59,473 nt of DNA. It comes from Gammaproteobacteria bacterium (GTDB lineage Bacteria; Pseudomonadota; Gammaproteobacteria; Poriferisulfidales; Oxydemutatoraceae). The DNA is taken from NCBI GenBank assembly GCA_028817225.1, contig JAPPQC010000019.1, positions 1 through 59,473 of the forward strand, read 5' to 3'. Numbering within the stretch: the first letter of the stretch is position 1; each line of letters starts with the position of its first letter. Below are positions 8,488-17,024 of this stretch, piece by piece. Below the pieces are notes generated by a model. It was not told the origin of the DNA. It did not search any database and saw nothing but the letters and a program-made list of their open reading frames with translations. The position numbers were made by a program, and so were the translations under genes.

Positions 8488-10335
8488 TCAGGCGACTTCC
8501 GGCGCCGCGCCGGCCCCGCTCCCCGCCGCCGCGCCGGGCGGCTTGCGGGCGCTTTCAATGTCGTGGCGGAGTTGCCGGTCGTCCTCGACCACCTCACGGT
8601 AGGTTCCCTGCCTGCCGACGCGCCCCCCTTCCAGCATGTAGATTCTGTCGCACTGTTGCAGCGTTTGCAGTTTGTGCGTGACCATGATGATGGTTTTTTC
8701 CTTCTTCATGCGGGTGATGTTGCCAATAATCTCCGCCTCCGTCTGGGGGTCAATGGACTTCGTCGCCTCGTCGAGCACGATGACATCCACATCCCGGTAC
8801 AGCGCGCGCGCGATGCCGAGGCGCTGCGCCTGGCCGCCGGAGAGTTTCGAGCCTTTCTGACCGACAACGGTGTCCATGCCGTCGGGCAGTTGGCGGATGA
8901 TTTCATCGAGTTTCGAGGTTTCGACCGCCTCGCGCAAACGCTCCCTGTCCACTTCATCCGGATTGAGGCCCAGCGTGATGTTGGCGAGGATGGTGTTGTC
9001 TATGATGTGCGGGTTCTGAACCACATAGCCGATCCGCCGTTGCCAGCTGCGGAGGCGCGCATCGGTCAGTTCAAGGCCGTCAATCAGCAGCGACCCGCCG
9101 GTGGGCTTCGCCAGGCCCGTCAGAAGATCAATCAGCGTTGTTTTGCCGCAACCGTTCTTGCCGATGATGCCGATGCACGCCCCCTTCTCTATCCGCAGGT
9201 TCAGCCGGTCGAGCACGATGTCGCGCTCCGTGTCATAGCGGAACGACGCTTCCTTCAATTCGATGCTTTCGTCGAAATCCAGCATCTCGTCGGTCTCCAT
9301 CTCGTGCTCCTCGTTCAGTTTTTCCATCGTGTCATAAGACAGGTTGAACCGGCTAACCTGTGTTTTTATGTCAATCATGATGCCAAGGATGCCTCCCAGG
9401 TAGCCGCCGGCCCTCATCACGACGATGGTGTAGGCGAACAGGAAGGAAACCAGCGCGGTGCTGGGCAGGCCCTGCCACAAGGCGACAAAGAAACCGGCGA
9501 GCAGGCTCAAAAAACGCAAACTTGCAAACAAGGTGCCTGAAGAGTGGCTGATGGTGTTCCTTATCCGCTCATTCCTCTCGCGTATCGTCGCGTTTTCGAC
9601 AAAACTGTCGTAAAAATGTTTTTCGCGCCCGAGAACCTTGATTTCCTTGACGGCCATCATTTCATCGCTGAGGCCGAATCGTTTTTTCTCAAGCGCCCTT
9701 ATTTTCTCTTCCCCGAAGGCCGCCAGAAAGGGGTTGATGACCAGAAAAAGCAGCACGGCGGTGACTATCAGGAAGACAAATCCGGCCAGCCCGGGAAGCG
9801 GAAACAGGAACACAATGGCGGCAAACGAGGCCAGGAACAAAACGCCGTTCTGGAACAGGCCCAATGCGCCTCCCAGTATTGCCCCGAGGGACTGGCTGCC
9901 GAACTCGATGTCGTTGACGGGGTCCCGGTGGCTGATTCTGGGGGTGGCCAGATACCTGCGAAACATCTTTTTCGCCAGGGCCAGTTTTTTCCTGAACAGA
10001 AAGAAATGATTGAGATTGTTCAGGCCGATGGAGACGAACCCCTCGACCAGCGTCACGACCACCGCGAACAAAACCATGCTGATGACCAGCGTTTGATAAT
10101 CGGTCTGGGTCAGAATGTGGTTGATGGGTTCATGCCAGCCGTCGGGAATCACTTCCAGCAGCCGGGGCGACAGCGGTTCGCCGGGCCGGGTAATCAGGCG
10201 GATGATCGGCAGCACCACGACAATCGGCAGAAATTGCAGGGCGGTGCCGGACAGCAGCACGAGGGAAAGGCCGCCCACCTGAAGGGTGCCGCGCCGCCCC
10301 AGAAGGTGCAGAATTCTCTTGAGTGCCTTGAACAA
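8488..10335 (-). CDS. ABC exporter, fused permease and ATPase (PglK/MsbA-like)
   Basis: This 615-residue half-transporter has about six membrane helices in residues 15-310 and an ATPase domain from about 355. The ATPase shows Walker A GKNGCGKTT near residue 393, signature LSGGQAQR near 495 and Walker B VIVLDEAT near 515. Fused permease-ATPase proteins of this kind homodimerise and flip lipids, lipid-linked sugars or peptides outward. The permease looks closest to PglK-like flippases, and the neighbouring ugd fits a glycolipid substrate, but substrate cannot be deduced from sequence. The C-terminal 20 residues are Ala/Gly/Pro-rich. It is divergently arranged with the lipoprotein gene. Confidence 0.82.
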   Translation of the reverse strand: MFKALKRILHLLGRRGTLQVGGLSLVLLSGTALQFLPIVVVLPIIRLITRPGEPLSPRLLEVIPDGWHEPINHILTQTDYQTLVISMVLFAVVVTLVEGFVSIGLNNLNHFFLFRKKLALAKKMFRRYLATPRISHRDPVNDIEFGSQSLGAILGGALGLFQNGVLFLASFAAIVFLFPLPGLAGFVFLIVTAVLLFLVINPFLAAFGEEKIRALEKKRFGLSDEMMAVKEIKVLGREKHFYDSFVENATIRERNERIRNTISHSSGTLFASLRFLSLLAGFFVALWQGLPSTALVSFLFAYTIVVMRAGGYLGGILGIMIDIKTQVSRFNLSYDTMEKLNEEHEMETDEMLDFDESIELKEASFRYDTERDIVLDRLNLRIEKGACIGIIGKNGCGKTTLIDLLTGLAKPTGGSLLIDGLELTDARLRSWQRRIGYVVQNPHIIDNTILANITLGLNPDEVDRERLREAVETSKLDEIIRQLPDGMDTVVGQKGSKLSGGQAQRLGIARALYRDVDVIVLDEATKSIDPQTEAEIIGNITRMKKEKTIIMVTHKLQTLQQCDRIYMLEGGRVGRQGTYREVVEDDRQLRHDIESARKPPGAAAGSGAGAAPEVA

Positions 10336-10395
10336 TGCCGGTTCCCCCGCTTGCGGCCCGCGCCGCCGCCGACGGCGGGCGTTTTCGGGCTTTTA

Positions 10396-10423
10396 TTGAA
10401 GCGCGCTATAATGGATTATACTA
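10396..10423 (+). promoter_or_regulatory. Probable promoter of the OmpA-like lipoprotein gene
   Basis: TTGAAG at 10396-10401 and TATACT at 10418-10423 are separated by 16 bases. A perfect TATAAT at 10407-10412 lies between them but has only a weak -35. Either would give a leader of roughly 60-75 bases before the ATG at 10488. Confidence 0.45.
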
Positions 10424-10487
10424 CCAGAATCCTTACACAAAAGGCGCCGCGCAAGAGTCGCGCCCCCAATCAGGAAGAAGGAAACCA

Positions 10488-11126
10488 ATGGATATAAAAA
10501 GACTTTTTATCAGCATTCTGATGGCATTTTCCCTCGCGGGATGTTCCACCCTGTCCAAAACCTGGGACTGGTTCTATGAGGACGACGAGGAAGAAGTGGC
10601 GGAAATGGAAGACATCGAGGATGAGGAATTCGAGGATGACGGCGAGGATGAATTCGAAGACGAGTTCGACGACGAGTTTGAAGACGAATTCGAGGATGAA
10701 TTCGAAGACGAATTCGAGGACGAAGTCGGCGACGAGCCCGCCGGCGAGCGCCCGATGTCAAAAGCCGCGCCGAAGGAGCGGCGGATGCAGGCGACAGGCG
10801 CCCCGAACCGCGCCTCGGTGTATTTCGAGTACAAAAGCACGACCGTCCCCGCCGGCAGCCTGAACCTGCTGCAACTGCACGCGCAATACCTGATGGCCAA
10901 CCCGGGCGCAACCGTCCGCCTGGAAGGCCACACGGATTCGGTCGCGTCCGGCCAGTACAACCAGCGGCTGGCGATGCACAGGGCGCAGGCCGTGGCGCAG
11001 ATATTGATGCAGATGGGGGTGTCCGCCTCGCAGATTGAGACCATCAGTCACGGCGAGGAACAGGCGGCCTCGGAAGACAAGGGCCAGGGCGGCGCGCTGG
11101 ACAGGCGCGTGGAACTGGCTTACTGA
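10488..11126 (+). CDS. OmpA/Pal-family outer-membrane lipoprotein with acidic repeat linker
   Basis: This 212-residue lipoprotein probably anchors the outer membrane to peptidoglycan. The start at 10488 follows GGAAACC and gives a signal peptide ending in the lipobox LAGC (Cys18 region). Residues about 29-82 are a nearly pure Glu/Asp/Phe linker built from repeats of EDEF, encoded by alternating GAATTCGA and GACGA units. The C-terminal half is an OmpA-like domain: VYFEYKST, then LEGHTDSVASGQYNQRLAMHRAQAV, the peptidoglycan-binding signature. An upstream in-frame extension is possible but would bury the signal peptide. It resembles YiaD/Pal-type proteins. No Tol genes are adjacent, so it is not clearly Pal itself. 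Confidence 0.85.
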   Translation: MDIKRLFISILMAFSLAGCSTLSKTWDWFYEDDEEEVAEMEDIEDEEFEDDGEDEFEDEFDDEFEDEFEDEFEDEFEDEVGDEPAGERPMSKAAPKERRMQATGAPNRASVYFEYKSTTVPAGSLNLLQLHAQYLMANPGATVRLEGHTDSVASGQYNQRLAMHRAQAVAQILMQMGVSASQIETISHGEEQAASEDKGQGGALDRRVELAY

Positions 11127-11170
11127 GCGCCTGAGCGCCCGGGCGGGCCGCCCGGCGCAGGCACAAAAAA

Positions 11171-11198
11171 AACTGCCTCCCCGGCGGGGGAGGCAGTT
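11171..11198. terminator. Bidirectional intrinsic terminator
   Basis: AACTGCCTCCCC at 11171-11182 pairs perfectly with GGGGAGGCAGTT at 11187-11198 around a four-base loop. An eight-A run before it gives a strong U-tract on the minus strand, so it terminates the HvfA-like gene; the plus side has only TTTG and would stop the lipoprotein transcript less efficiently. Confidence 0.75.
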
Positions 11199-11237
11199 TG
11201 ACAGTCGCCGGGTCAGGCCCGGATTACCCTCTCCGGG

Positions 11238-11645
11238 TTACTCCTTGTTTTCCCCGCACTTGCCTTCTCCGCATTTGCCTTCACTGTCGTCCTTGCCCAT
11301 GCCGAAGAATTCCATGAAGGACTGGAAAAAGCCGCCCCCGCTGCGCTTGCCCTCGCCGCATTTGCCTTCACCGCACTTGCCCTCGCCACATTTACCCTCG
11401 CCGCATTTGCCTTCGCCGCACTTGCCTTCGCCGCGTTTGCCCTCGCCGCATTTGCCTTCGCCGCACTTGCCCTCGCCACATTTGCCTTCGCCGCCGTGGG
11501 CGTCGGCCACCATGTAGCCGGAAGGCAGTTCACTCGCGGCAAACACGTTCTCCTCGGCGGCGGCGGCCCCGGTGACGGCCAAACCGCCCGCCAGCGCCGC
11601 AGAAACAAGCCTGCTCGACTTTTTCAATTTGAAATTCTTGTTCAC
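11238..11645 (-). CDS. HvfA/bufferin-like cysteine-repeat RiPP precursor (orphan)
   Basis: The start is a GTG at 11645 preceded by an excellent AGGGGGAG site; an upstream ATG at 11696 lacks one. The 135-residue product has a signal peptide (VSAALAGGLAVTGAAAA) and then ten copies of the pentapeptide EGKCG, two of them at the C-terminus beyond a spacer (SFMEFFGMGKDD) and two more units degenerated to EGKRG and EGKRS. Repeated EGKCG is the hallmark of HvfA-family copper-binding peptides (bufferins), whose cysteines are converted to oxazolone/thioamide groups by a DUF692 (MNIO) enzyme with a DUF2063 partner. Neither partner is encoded anywhere in this window. It would act in the periplasm in metal sequestration. 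Function is inferred from family knowledge; the repeat is read directly. Confidence 0.78.
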   Translation of the reverse strand: MNKNFKLKKSSRLVSAALAGGLAVTGAAAAEENVFAASELPSGYMVADAHGGEGKCGEGKCGEGKCGEGKRGEGKCGEGKCGEGKCGEGKCGEGKCGEGKRSGGGFFQSFMEFFGMGKDDSEGKCGEGKCGENKE

Positions 11646-11698
11646 TGTGTTCTCCCCCTGGTTCTCCCTGAAGTTTATGGTTGAAATAAATGACAAAC

Positions 11699-11716
11699 GC
11701 CCCGCCTCGGCGGGGC
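11699..11716 (-). terminator. Possible terminator after trkH
   Basis: GCCCCGCC and GGCGGGGC form a very GC-rich hairpin 50 bases past the trkH stop, followed on the minus strand by GTTTGTCATTTATTT. The T-tract is interrupted, so efficiency is uncertain. Confidence 0.45.
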
Positions 11717-11766
11717 CGCGCCGGTAAGGATACTACATCATCGGGCCGCCGGTCTATCCCGGCGCA

Positions 11767-13224
11767 TTATTTCCGCCAGAACATCGGCGTGAAAACAATC
11801 AGCAGCGCAAACACTTCCAGCCGCCCGAGCAGCATCGAAAACGACAGAACCCACTTGCAGAAGGCGTTGAGGCCGGTGTAGTGCTGCGCGACTTCGCCCA
11901 GCCCCGGCCCCAGGTTGTTGATGGCCGCCGCCGCCGCCGAAAAGGCGGTTTCCTGGTCCAGCCCGGCGCCCATCAGCAGCAGGTAGATGATGATGAGCGA
12001 GCCGACATAGGCCGAGAAAAACCCCCACACCGCCTGGACAACCTTGACATCAAGCGCCTTGTGATTGACCTTGACCGGTATCTTCGCGTCCGGGTGGACG
12101 AGTTGCGCCATCTCCCCCAGCCCCTGCTTCAGCAGCAGCCAGAAGCGGATGACCTTCATGCCGCCGCCGGTCGAGCCGGCGCAGCCGCCGATGAAACTCG
12201 CCAACAGCAGCAGCATCGGGACAAACCCCGGCCACGCATGGTGCGGCGCCGCGGTGAAGCCGGTCGTCGTCGTGATGGAGACGGCGTGGAAGGCGCCCAG
12301 CAGCACCGAATCGCCGGCGTCGTCGTAGTTGCCCACAGCCAGCAGGTAGGCGACCGTCGCCAGCGCAATCACGCCGACGACCGACAGAAACACCGTCCAC
12401 TCGGTGTCTTTCCAGTAGGCCAGCAGCGAACGCCGCCGCCAGGCGATGAAGTGCAGGCTGAAGTTCATGCCGGCAATCAGCATGAACACCATGGCGACGA
12501 CCAGCACCGCCGGCTGTTCGGCAAAATAGCCGAGGTTGGCGTCGTGCGTCGAGAAGCCGCCGATGGCCATCGTCGAAAACCCGTGCGCCACCGAATCGAA
12601 CACCGACATCCCGGCCAGCCAGTAGGCCAAGGCGCACAGCGCGGTCAGCAGCAGGTAGATGTTCAGCAGGCCGCGCGCGGTGTCGCCGATGCGCGGCATC
12701 AACTTGGTGTCGCGCGCGGTGGACAGCAGGTCGGTGCGGTACAACTGCATGCCGCCGATGCCGAGCACCGGCGCAATCGCAATCGCGATGACGATGATGC
12801 CGAGGCCGCCCAGCCACTGCAGGAACTGGCGGTAGAACAGCACCGCGCGCGGCAGCGAATCAAGGTTCTGCAACACTGTGGCGCCGGTCGTCGTCAGGCC
12901 GGAGACGGCCTCGAAAACGGCGTCGTGCAGCGCCAGGCCGGGGTGCGGCAGCAGGTAGAAAGGCAGCGCGGCGGCGGCGCACAGGATGGCCCACGACAGC
13001 ACCACAATCAAAAACGCCTCCTTCAGGTTGAGGGGCGCGCGGCAGCGGCGCGCCGGCAGCCACGCCAGCAGCCCGGCGGCGAGGATGGCGGCGAACGAGA
13101 CGGTGAACGGCTGCGCGCTGTTTTCGCGGTACCACAAATCCACCGCCGCCGGCGCCAGCATCGTCAGGCTGAACAACATCAGCAAAATGCCCAGCACGCG
13201 CTGGACCGGAAGCAGGTGCATCAC
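11767..13224 (-). CDS. trkH: Trk potassium uptake channel TrkH
   Basis: This 485-residue membrane protein is the K+-translocating subunit of the Trk system. It contains the repeated helix-pore-helix units of the TrkH/KtrB family with filter-like segments SGLTTTGATV, FSTMAIGGFST, and TTTTGFT, and a later GCAGSTGGG region. It partners the cytoplasmic NAD(H)-binding TrkA encoded immediately upstream, with which it overlaps by four bases. N-terminal helices begin at about residue 8. Length matches E. coli TrkH (483). Nothing unusual in the sequence; expected to be driven by proton motive force. Confidence 0.92.
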   Translation of the reverse strand: MMHLLPVQRVLGILLMLFSLTMLAPAAVDLWYRENSAQPFTVSFAAILAAGLLAWLPARRCRAPLNLKEAFLIVVLSWAILCAAAALPFYLLPHPGLALHDAVFEAVSGLTTTGATVLQNLDSLPRAVLFYRQFLQWLGGLGIIVIAIAIAPVLGIGGMQLYRTDLLSTARDTKLMPRIGDTARGLLNIYLLLTALCALAYWLAGMSVFDSVAHGFSTMAIGGFSTHDANLGYFAEQPAVLVVAMVFMLIAGMNFSLHFIAWRRRSLLAYWKDTEWTVFLSVVGVIALATVAYLLAVGNYDDAGDSVLLGAFHAVSITTTTGFTAAPHHAWPGFVPMLLLLASFIGGCAGSTGGGMKVIRFWLLLKQGLGEMAQLVHPDAKIPVKVNHKALDVKVVQAVWGFFSAYVGSLIIIYLLLMGAGLDQETAFSAAAAAINNLGPGLGEVAQHYTGLNAFCKWVLSFSMLLGRLEVFALLIVFTPMFWRK

Positions 13225-14603
13225 AGGAATGTCGCGCTGACCTGGAACAGTTTCTCGATGTCGGGAATGCGCTTTTTCCTGTCGGCGAAAATCACCACAT
13301 GGTCGTTCGACTCGATCACCAGTTCGCGCGACGCCATGACGACCTCCTCGCCGCGCACGATGGCGCCGATGACCGCGCCCGGCGGCAGCCGCAGGCGCCC
13401 GACGCTGCGCCCGACGACATGCGATGTGCGCGCGTCGCCGTGGGCGACGATTTCCAGCGCCTCGGCCTGGCCGCGGCGCAGCGAATGCACCGCCACGGTG
13501 TCGCCCTTGCGCAGGTGGCGCAGCAACTGGCCGAGCGACGCCTGCTGCGCGAACAGCGGAATGTCAATGCCGACGCGGCTGCCGCGTATCATCTCGACAT
13601 AACTTGGCCGGTTGATCAGCGCCAGCACCTTGCGCGCGCCCAGTTGTTTCGCCAGCATCGCCGACAGGATGTTGTCCTCGTCGTCGCTGGTCAGCGCGCA
13701 GAACATGTCGGTGTGGGCGATGTTTTCCTCGAGCAGCACGGCCTCGCTGGTGGCGTTGTTGTGCAGCACCACGACCCGGTCGAGGCGCTCGGCCAGCAGG
13801 CGCGCGCGCTGCTCGTCGGCCTCGATCAGTTTGACATGGTGGTCGTCCTGCAGCAGTTCGGCCAGGTGCGAGCCGATGTGGCCGCCGCCGGCGATGATGA
13901 TTCTGCGGTAGAGCTTTTCCTTCCATCCGAGCGCCGCGGTGACCTCGTCCATCTGGCCGCTCGGGGCGATGAAAAACACCTCGTCGCCGGCTTGCAGCCG
14001 CGTGTCGCCGTCCGGGAAGACAGCGCGGTCGCCGCGGTAGAAGGCGGCGATGCGAATCGGCAGGCCGGGCAGTATCTGCGGCAGTTCGTCCATGCGCCGC
14101 CCCGGCAGGCGCCCGCCCTCGCGCGCGACGGCGCACACCAGTTGCAGGCGCCCGCCGCCGAACTCGGCGATTTGCAGCGCGCCCGGGTGATTGATCAGCA
14201 GGCTGATGTTGCGCGACACGACCTGCTCCGGGCTGACCAGCACATCAATCGGTATCGCGTCGCGGCCAAACAGCCGTTCGCGCTCGTCCAGGTAGGCGCG
14301 CGTCCTGACCATCGCGATCTTGGTCGGAATGTTGTAGATGGTGTGGGCGATGCGGCAGGCGATGATGTTGACCTCGTCCTCCTCGGCCAGCGCAATCAGC
14401 ACATCGGCGTCGTCGGCGTCGGCGCGTTGCAACACATCCGGGTGCGAGCCGCGCCCGACGAGGGTGCGAAGATCAAAACGGTGCTGAATGTCGTGCAGGC
14501 GGGCGGGGTTCTCGTCTATCAGCGTGACATCGTTGTCTTCCTCGATCAGGTTCAGCGCCAGCGACACGCCGAAGTGGTTGGCTCCGAGAATGATGACTTT
14601 CAT
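13221..14603 (-). CDS. trkA: Trk system NAD-binding regulatory subunit TrkA
   Basis: The 460-residue protein contains two tandem RCK modules, each a Rossmann fold followed by a TrkA-C domain. The first begins at residue 2 (VIILGANHFG) and the second near residue 232 (IIAGGGHIGSHLA). It sits on the cytoplasmic face of TrkH and gates the channel in response to NAD(H) or ATP. GGCGGAAAT precedes the ATG. It lies first in the trkA-trkH pair. In many gammaproteobacteria ntrY-ntrX lie between DUF4390 and trkA; here trkA follows DUF4390 directly at 93 bases. Confidence 0.92.
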   Translation of the reverse strand: MKVIILGANHFGVSLALNLIEEDNDVTLIDENPARLHDIQHRFDLRTLVGRGSHPDVLQRADADDADVLIALAEEDEVNIIACRIAHTIYNIPTKIAMVRTRAYLDERERLFGRDAIPIDVLVSPEQVVSRNISLLINHPGALQIAEFGGGRLQLVCAVAREGGRLPGRRMDELPQILPGLPIRIAAFYRGDRAVFPDGDTRLQAGDEVFFIAPSGQMDEVTAALGWKEKLYRRIIIAGGGHIGSHLAELLQDDHHVKLIEADEQRARLLAERLDRVVVLHNNATSEAVLLEENIAHTDMFCALTSDDEDNILSAMLAKQLGARKVLALINRPSYVEMIRGSRVGIDIPLFAQQASLGQLLRHLRKGDTVAVHSLRRGQAEALEIVAHGDARTSHVVGRSVGRLRLPPGAVIGAIVRGEEVVMASRELVIESNDHVVIFADRKKRIPDIEKLFQVSATFL

Positions 14604-14696
14604 CGTATTTCCGCCGTGCCGCCGGCGCGCCGATTTGCCGCTGGCGAAGCAGGCGCCGGAATCAGCGCGCGGCGAAGACGGGCGCCGCGGTTGCGG

Positions 14697-15296
14697 TTAC
14701 AGCGGCCACCGGTACCAGTCCGAGACCAGCCACCAGTCCGGCAGCAGGCTTTGCGCCTTCATCGGCAGCGGCAAATCGGCGCGCGACAGCCGCACCCGGA
14801 TGCGGACATGCGTGGCGCCCGACCCCGCCGCCAACGCCTTCTCGATAACGCGGATGCCGCGGTAGCGCCCGAGGTGGTCGAGCGCGTCGTCGAGCGAGTT
14901 GAAGGCCGCCTGCCTGGCAAAGGTCAGGTCGTCCACGATGTATTTGCGCGTCAGCGAGTGGTAGCCGATGCGGCGGCGCAGTTGCAGGCGGGCGATTTTC
15001 CGGGCGGGCAGAAAGCGGCGTTCGCCGAGCACCTGTATCTGGGTGACGAACACCAGTTGCGTGTCGCGGTTCATCGCCGCAATCAGCGCCGCCGGCAGTT
15101 GGTAGTCGGCCTGCGCGTCAAAGCGGATGAAACCGTCGCGCTCGCCTGAATCAATGTCGCCAAGGGTGATGCCGCCGCCGTCGGCTTCGGCGGCGGGCGC
15201 GGCTTCGCGCGCGCCCTCCTGGGCCTGCGCGACCTGGGCCTGCACGGCCTGAACCAGCAGCAGCACCGTGAACAATCGAAAACCGGCGGACAGCAT
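14697..15296 (-). CDS. DUF4390 domain protein, exported
   Basis: A 199-residue protein starts at the ATG at 15296, giving an N-terminal signal peptide (FRLFTVLLLVQAVQAQ). The rest matches my memory of DUF4390, found between rsmB and ntrY in gammaproteobacteria: ARLQLRRRIGYHSLTRKY and a C-terminal PDWWLVSDWYRWPL. It is predicted periplasmic; molecular function is unknown. The residues after the signal are Ala/Glu-rich and probably disordered. Its position between fmt and trkA keeps the conserved order even though rsmB and ntrYX are absent. Confidence 0.75.
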   Translation of the reverse strand: MLSAGFRLFTVLLLVQAVQAQVAQAQEGAREAAPAAEADGGGITLGDIDSGERDGFIRFDAQADYQLPAALIAAMNRDTQLVFVTQIQVLGERRFLPARKIARLQLRRRIGYHSLTRKYIVDDLTFARQAAFNSLDDALDHLGRYRGIRVIEKALAAGSGATHVRIRVRLSRADLPLPMKAQSLLPDWWLVSDWYRWPL

Positions 15297-15340
15297 GACG
15301 GAGCGGATTATAACAGCACCGGCCCCAATCAATCTGCTGT

Positions 15341-16300
15341 TCAATCCGCCGCTGAATCCGCAGGCTGCGGCTCGAAATGCCGCCCGGCGACGCGGTGGCC
15401 GTTGGCAAACGCGGCGCCGCTGACCGGCTTGCCGCCCGGCAACTGCACCGACAGCAGCCGCAGCGCGCCGCGGCCACAGGCGACGACCGGCGCCGGCGAC
15501 GCCTCCACCACCTGCCCGGGCGCGCCGCCGCCGGCGCACACCTCGGTCCGCCAGATGCGCAACACCTGTTCGCCGAGGCGCCCCTGCGCGACCGGCCACG
15601 GGTTCAGCGCGCGCACCTTGCGGGCGATGGCCGCCGCCGAATCGCGCCAGTCTATCCAGGCTTCGCGCTTTTGCAGTTTCGCGGCGTAGCACACGCCATC
15701 GGGCGGCTGCGGCCCGGCGTCGAGCGCCTGCGCGGCGTCGGCGCTGAGTTGTTCGAGAAACTCAACGACCATGCCCGCACCCAGTTCGCCTAATTTGCGC
15801 GACAGCGCGGCGGCGGTGTCGTCGCCGTCAATCGCGCACGGGCGGCGGCTGATGACGGGGCCTGCGTCGAGTTGTTCGGTCATCCGCATCAGGCTGACGC
15901 CGCTTTGCGCGTCGCCCGCCTCGATTGCCCTGGCGACGGGCGCGGCGCCGCGCCAGCGCGGCAGCAGCGAGGTGTGAACATTGACGCAGGCCAGCGCCGG
16001 CAGCGCCAGCGTCGGCACCGGCAGCAGCAGGCCGTAGCCCATCGTCAGCAGCAGGTCGGGGCGGTGGTCGGCGAGGCGGCGGTCGGCTTCGGCGTCGAAA
16101 ACCGCCGGTTGTTCAAGCGCCAGGCCGTGGCGCTCGGCGTATTGCCTTACCGGGCCGGGACGCAACTTGCGCCCGCGCCCGGACGGGCGGTCGGGGCGGG
16201 TGTACACGGCGGCCAGTTCGTGGCGCGACGAGCGCGCCGCCTCCAGCACCGGCAGCACGAAATCCGGCGTTCCGGCAAAGACAATCCGACAGGTGGGCAC
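15341..16300 (-). CDS. fmt: Methionyl-tRNA formyltransferase
   Basis: Fmt formylates initiator Met-tRNA using 10-formyl-tetrahydrofolate. The best start is the GTG at 16300, giving VPTCRIVFAGTPDF, the family N-terminus, and 319 residues in all; starting upstream would run into def. The N-terminal domain has NVHTSLLPRWRGAAP with the catalytic Asn/His and later the SLM/LDAGP region; the C-terminal OB-fold domain binds tRNA. It is 16 bases downstream of def, the usual def-fmt pair. The next gene normally expected, rsmB, is missing here. Confidence 0.92.
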   Translation of the reverse strand: MPTCRIVFAGTPDFVLPVLEAARSSRHELAAVYTRPDRPSGRGRKLRPGPVRQYAERHGLALEQPAVFDAEADRRLADHRPDLLLTMGYGLLLPVPTLALPALACVNVHTSLLPRWRGAAPVARAIEAGDAQSGVSLMRMTEQLDAGPVISRRPCAIDGDDTAAALSRKLGELGAGMVVEFLEQLSADAAQALDAGPQPPDGVCYAAKLQKREAWIDWRDSAAAIARKVRALNPWPVAQGRLGEQVLRIWRTEVCAGGGAPGQVVEASPAPVVACGRGALRLLSVQLPGGKPVSGAAFANGHRVAGRHFEPQPADSAAD

Positions 16301-16316
16301 CGGCGCTCGCGGCGGC

Positions 16317-16856
16317 TCAGACCAGTTCGTAAGGCACTTCTTCACGCACCGGCACTTTGCCGGTGCGCTTGATTCGCTTGACTTCCTCAAGCACGCGGCG
16401 GCGGTTTTCCGCCGACAGGTAGTCCACAAACAACTTGCCGCGCAGGTGATCCATCTCATGCTGTATGCAGACCGCGAGCAGGCCGTCGGCGGTGAACTCG
16501 TGCGCCGCGCCGTCGCGGTCCTGCGCGCGCACGCGGATGCGCTCGGCGCGCTTCACCTTGGCGTGGATGCCGGGAACCGACAGGCAGCCTTCCTCCATTT
16601 CCTCAACGCCGTGCGACTCGATGATTTGCGGGTTGATCAGGCACTGCGGCCGGTCGCGGTCGGCGGAAATGTCCACCACGAGGATGGCCTTCTGGATGTC
16701 GGCCTGCGTCGCCGCGAGGCCGATGCCCTTGGCCTCGTACATGGTTTCGAGCAGGTCGTCCACTATTTGGGCCGTTTCGTCGCCGAAAGACTCCACCGGG
16801 GTTGCTTTTTTGCGTAATCTCGGGTCCGGATAGGTCAGGATTTTGAGTTTCGCCAT
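16317..16856 (-). CDS. def: Peptide deformylase
   Basis: This 179-residue metalloenzyme removes the N-terminal formyl group from nascent proteins. All three family motifs are present: GIGLAATQ at about residue 46, EGCLSVPG at about 93 and QHEMDHLRGK at about 136, supplying the Cys and two His metal ligands and the catalytic Glu. The start is ATG at 16856. It leads the def-fmt operon and is divergent from dprA. A TATAAA-like box 15 bases before the start codon could be its -10, but the match upstream is poor. Confidence 0.95.
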   Translation of the reverse strand: MAKLKILTYPDPRLRKKATPVESFGDETAQIVDDLLETMYEAKGIGLAATQADIQKAILVVDISADRDRPQCLINPQIIESHGVEEMEEGCLSVPGIHAKVKRAERIRVRAQDRDGAAHEFTADGLLAVCIQHEMDHLRGKLFVDYLSAENRRRVLEEVKRIKRTGKVPVREEVPYELV

Positions 16857-17024
16857 GCCGGTATTTTATAGTAGCCGGCGGGGAAATTCTAACGCCCCCT
16901 TCCGCACGGCCCGCCGCGCGCACGATGCGCCGGGCGGCACGCCGCCGCGTGCTAAACGGCGGCAAAACAACAAATGGAACAACACAAAAAACAACAGGCA
17001 CAACTTTATCCGGAACCACAAGGC

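Noticed and set aside
11340..11500. Short regularly spaced repeats, considered as CRISPR
   Set aside because: The 15-base units are contiguous and code for EGKCG; there are no unique spacers.
11881..15149. Long plus-strand frames opposite trkH and trkA
   Set aside because: Shadows in the high-GC antisense frame; low-complexity Arg/Gln/His-rich protein and no family features.
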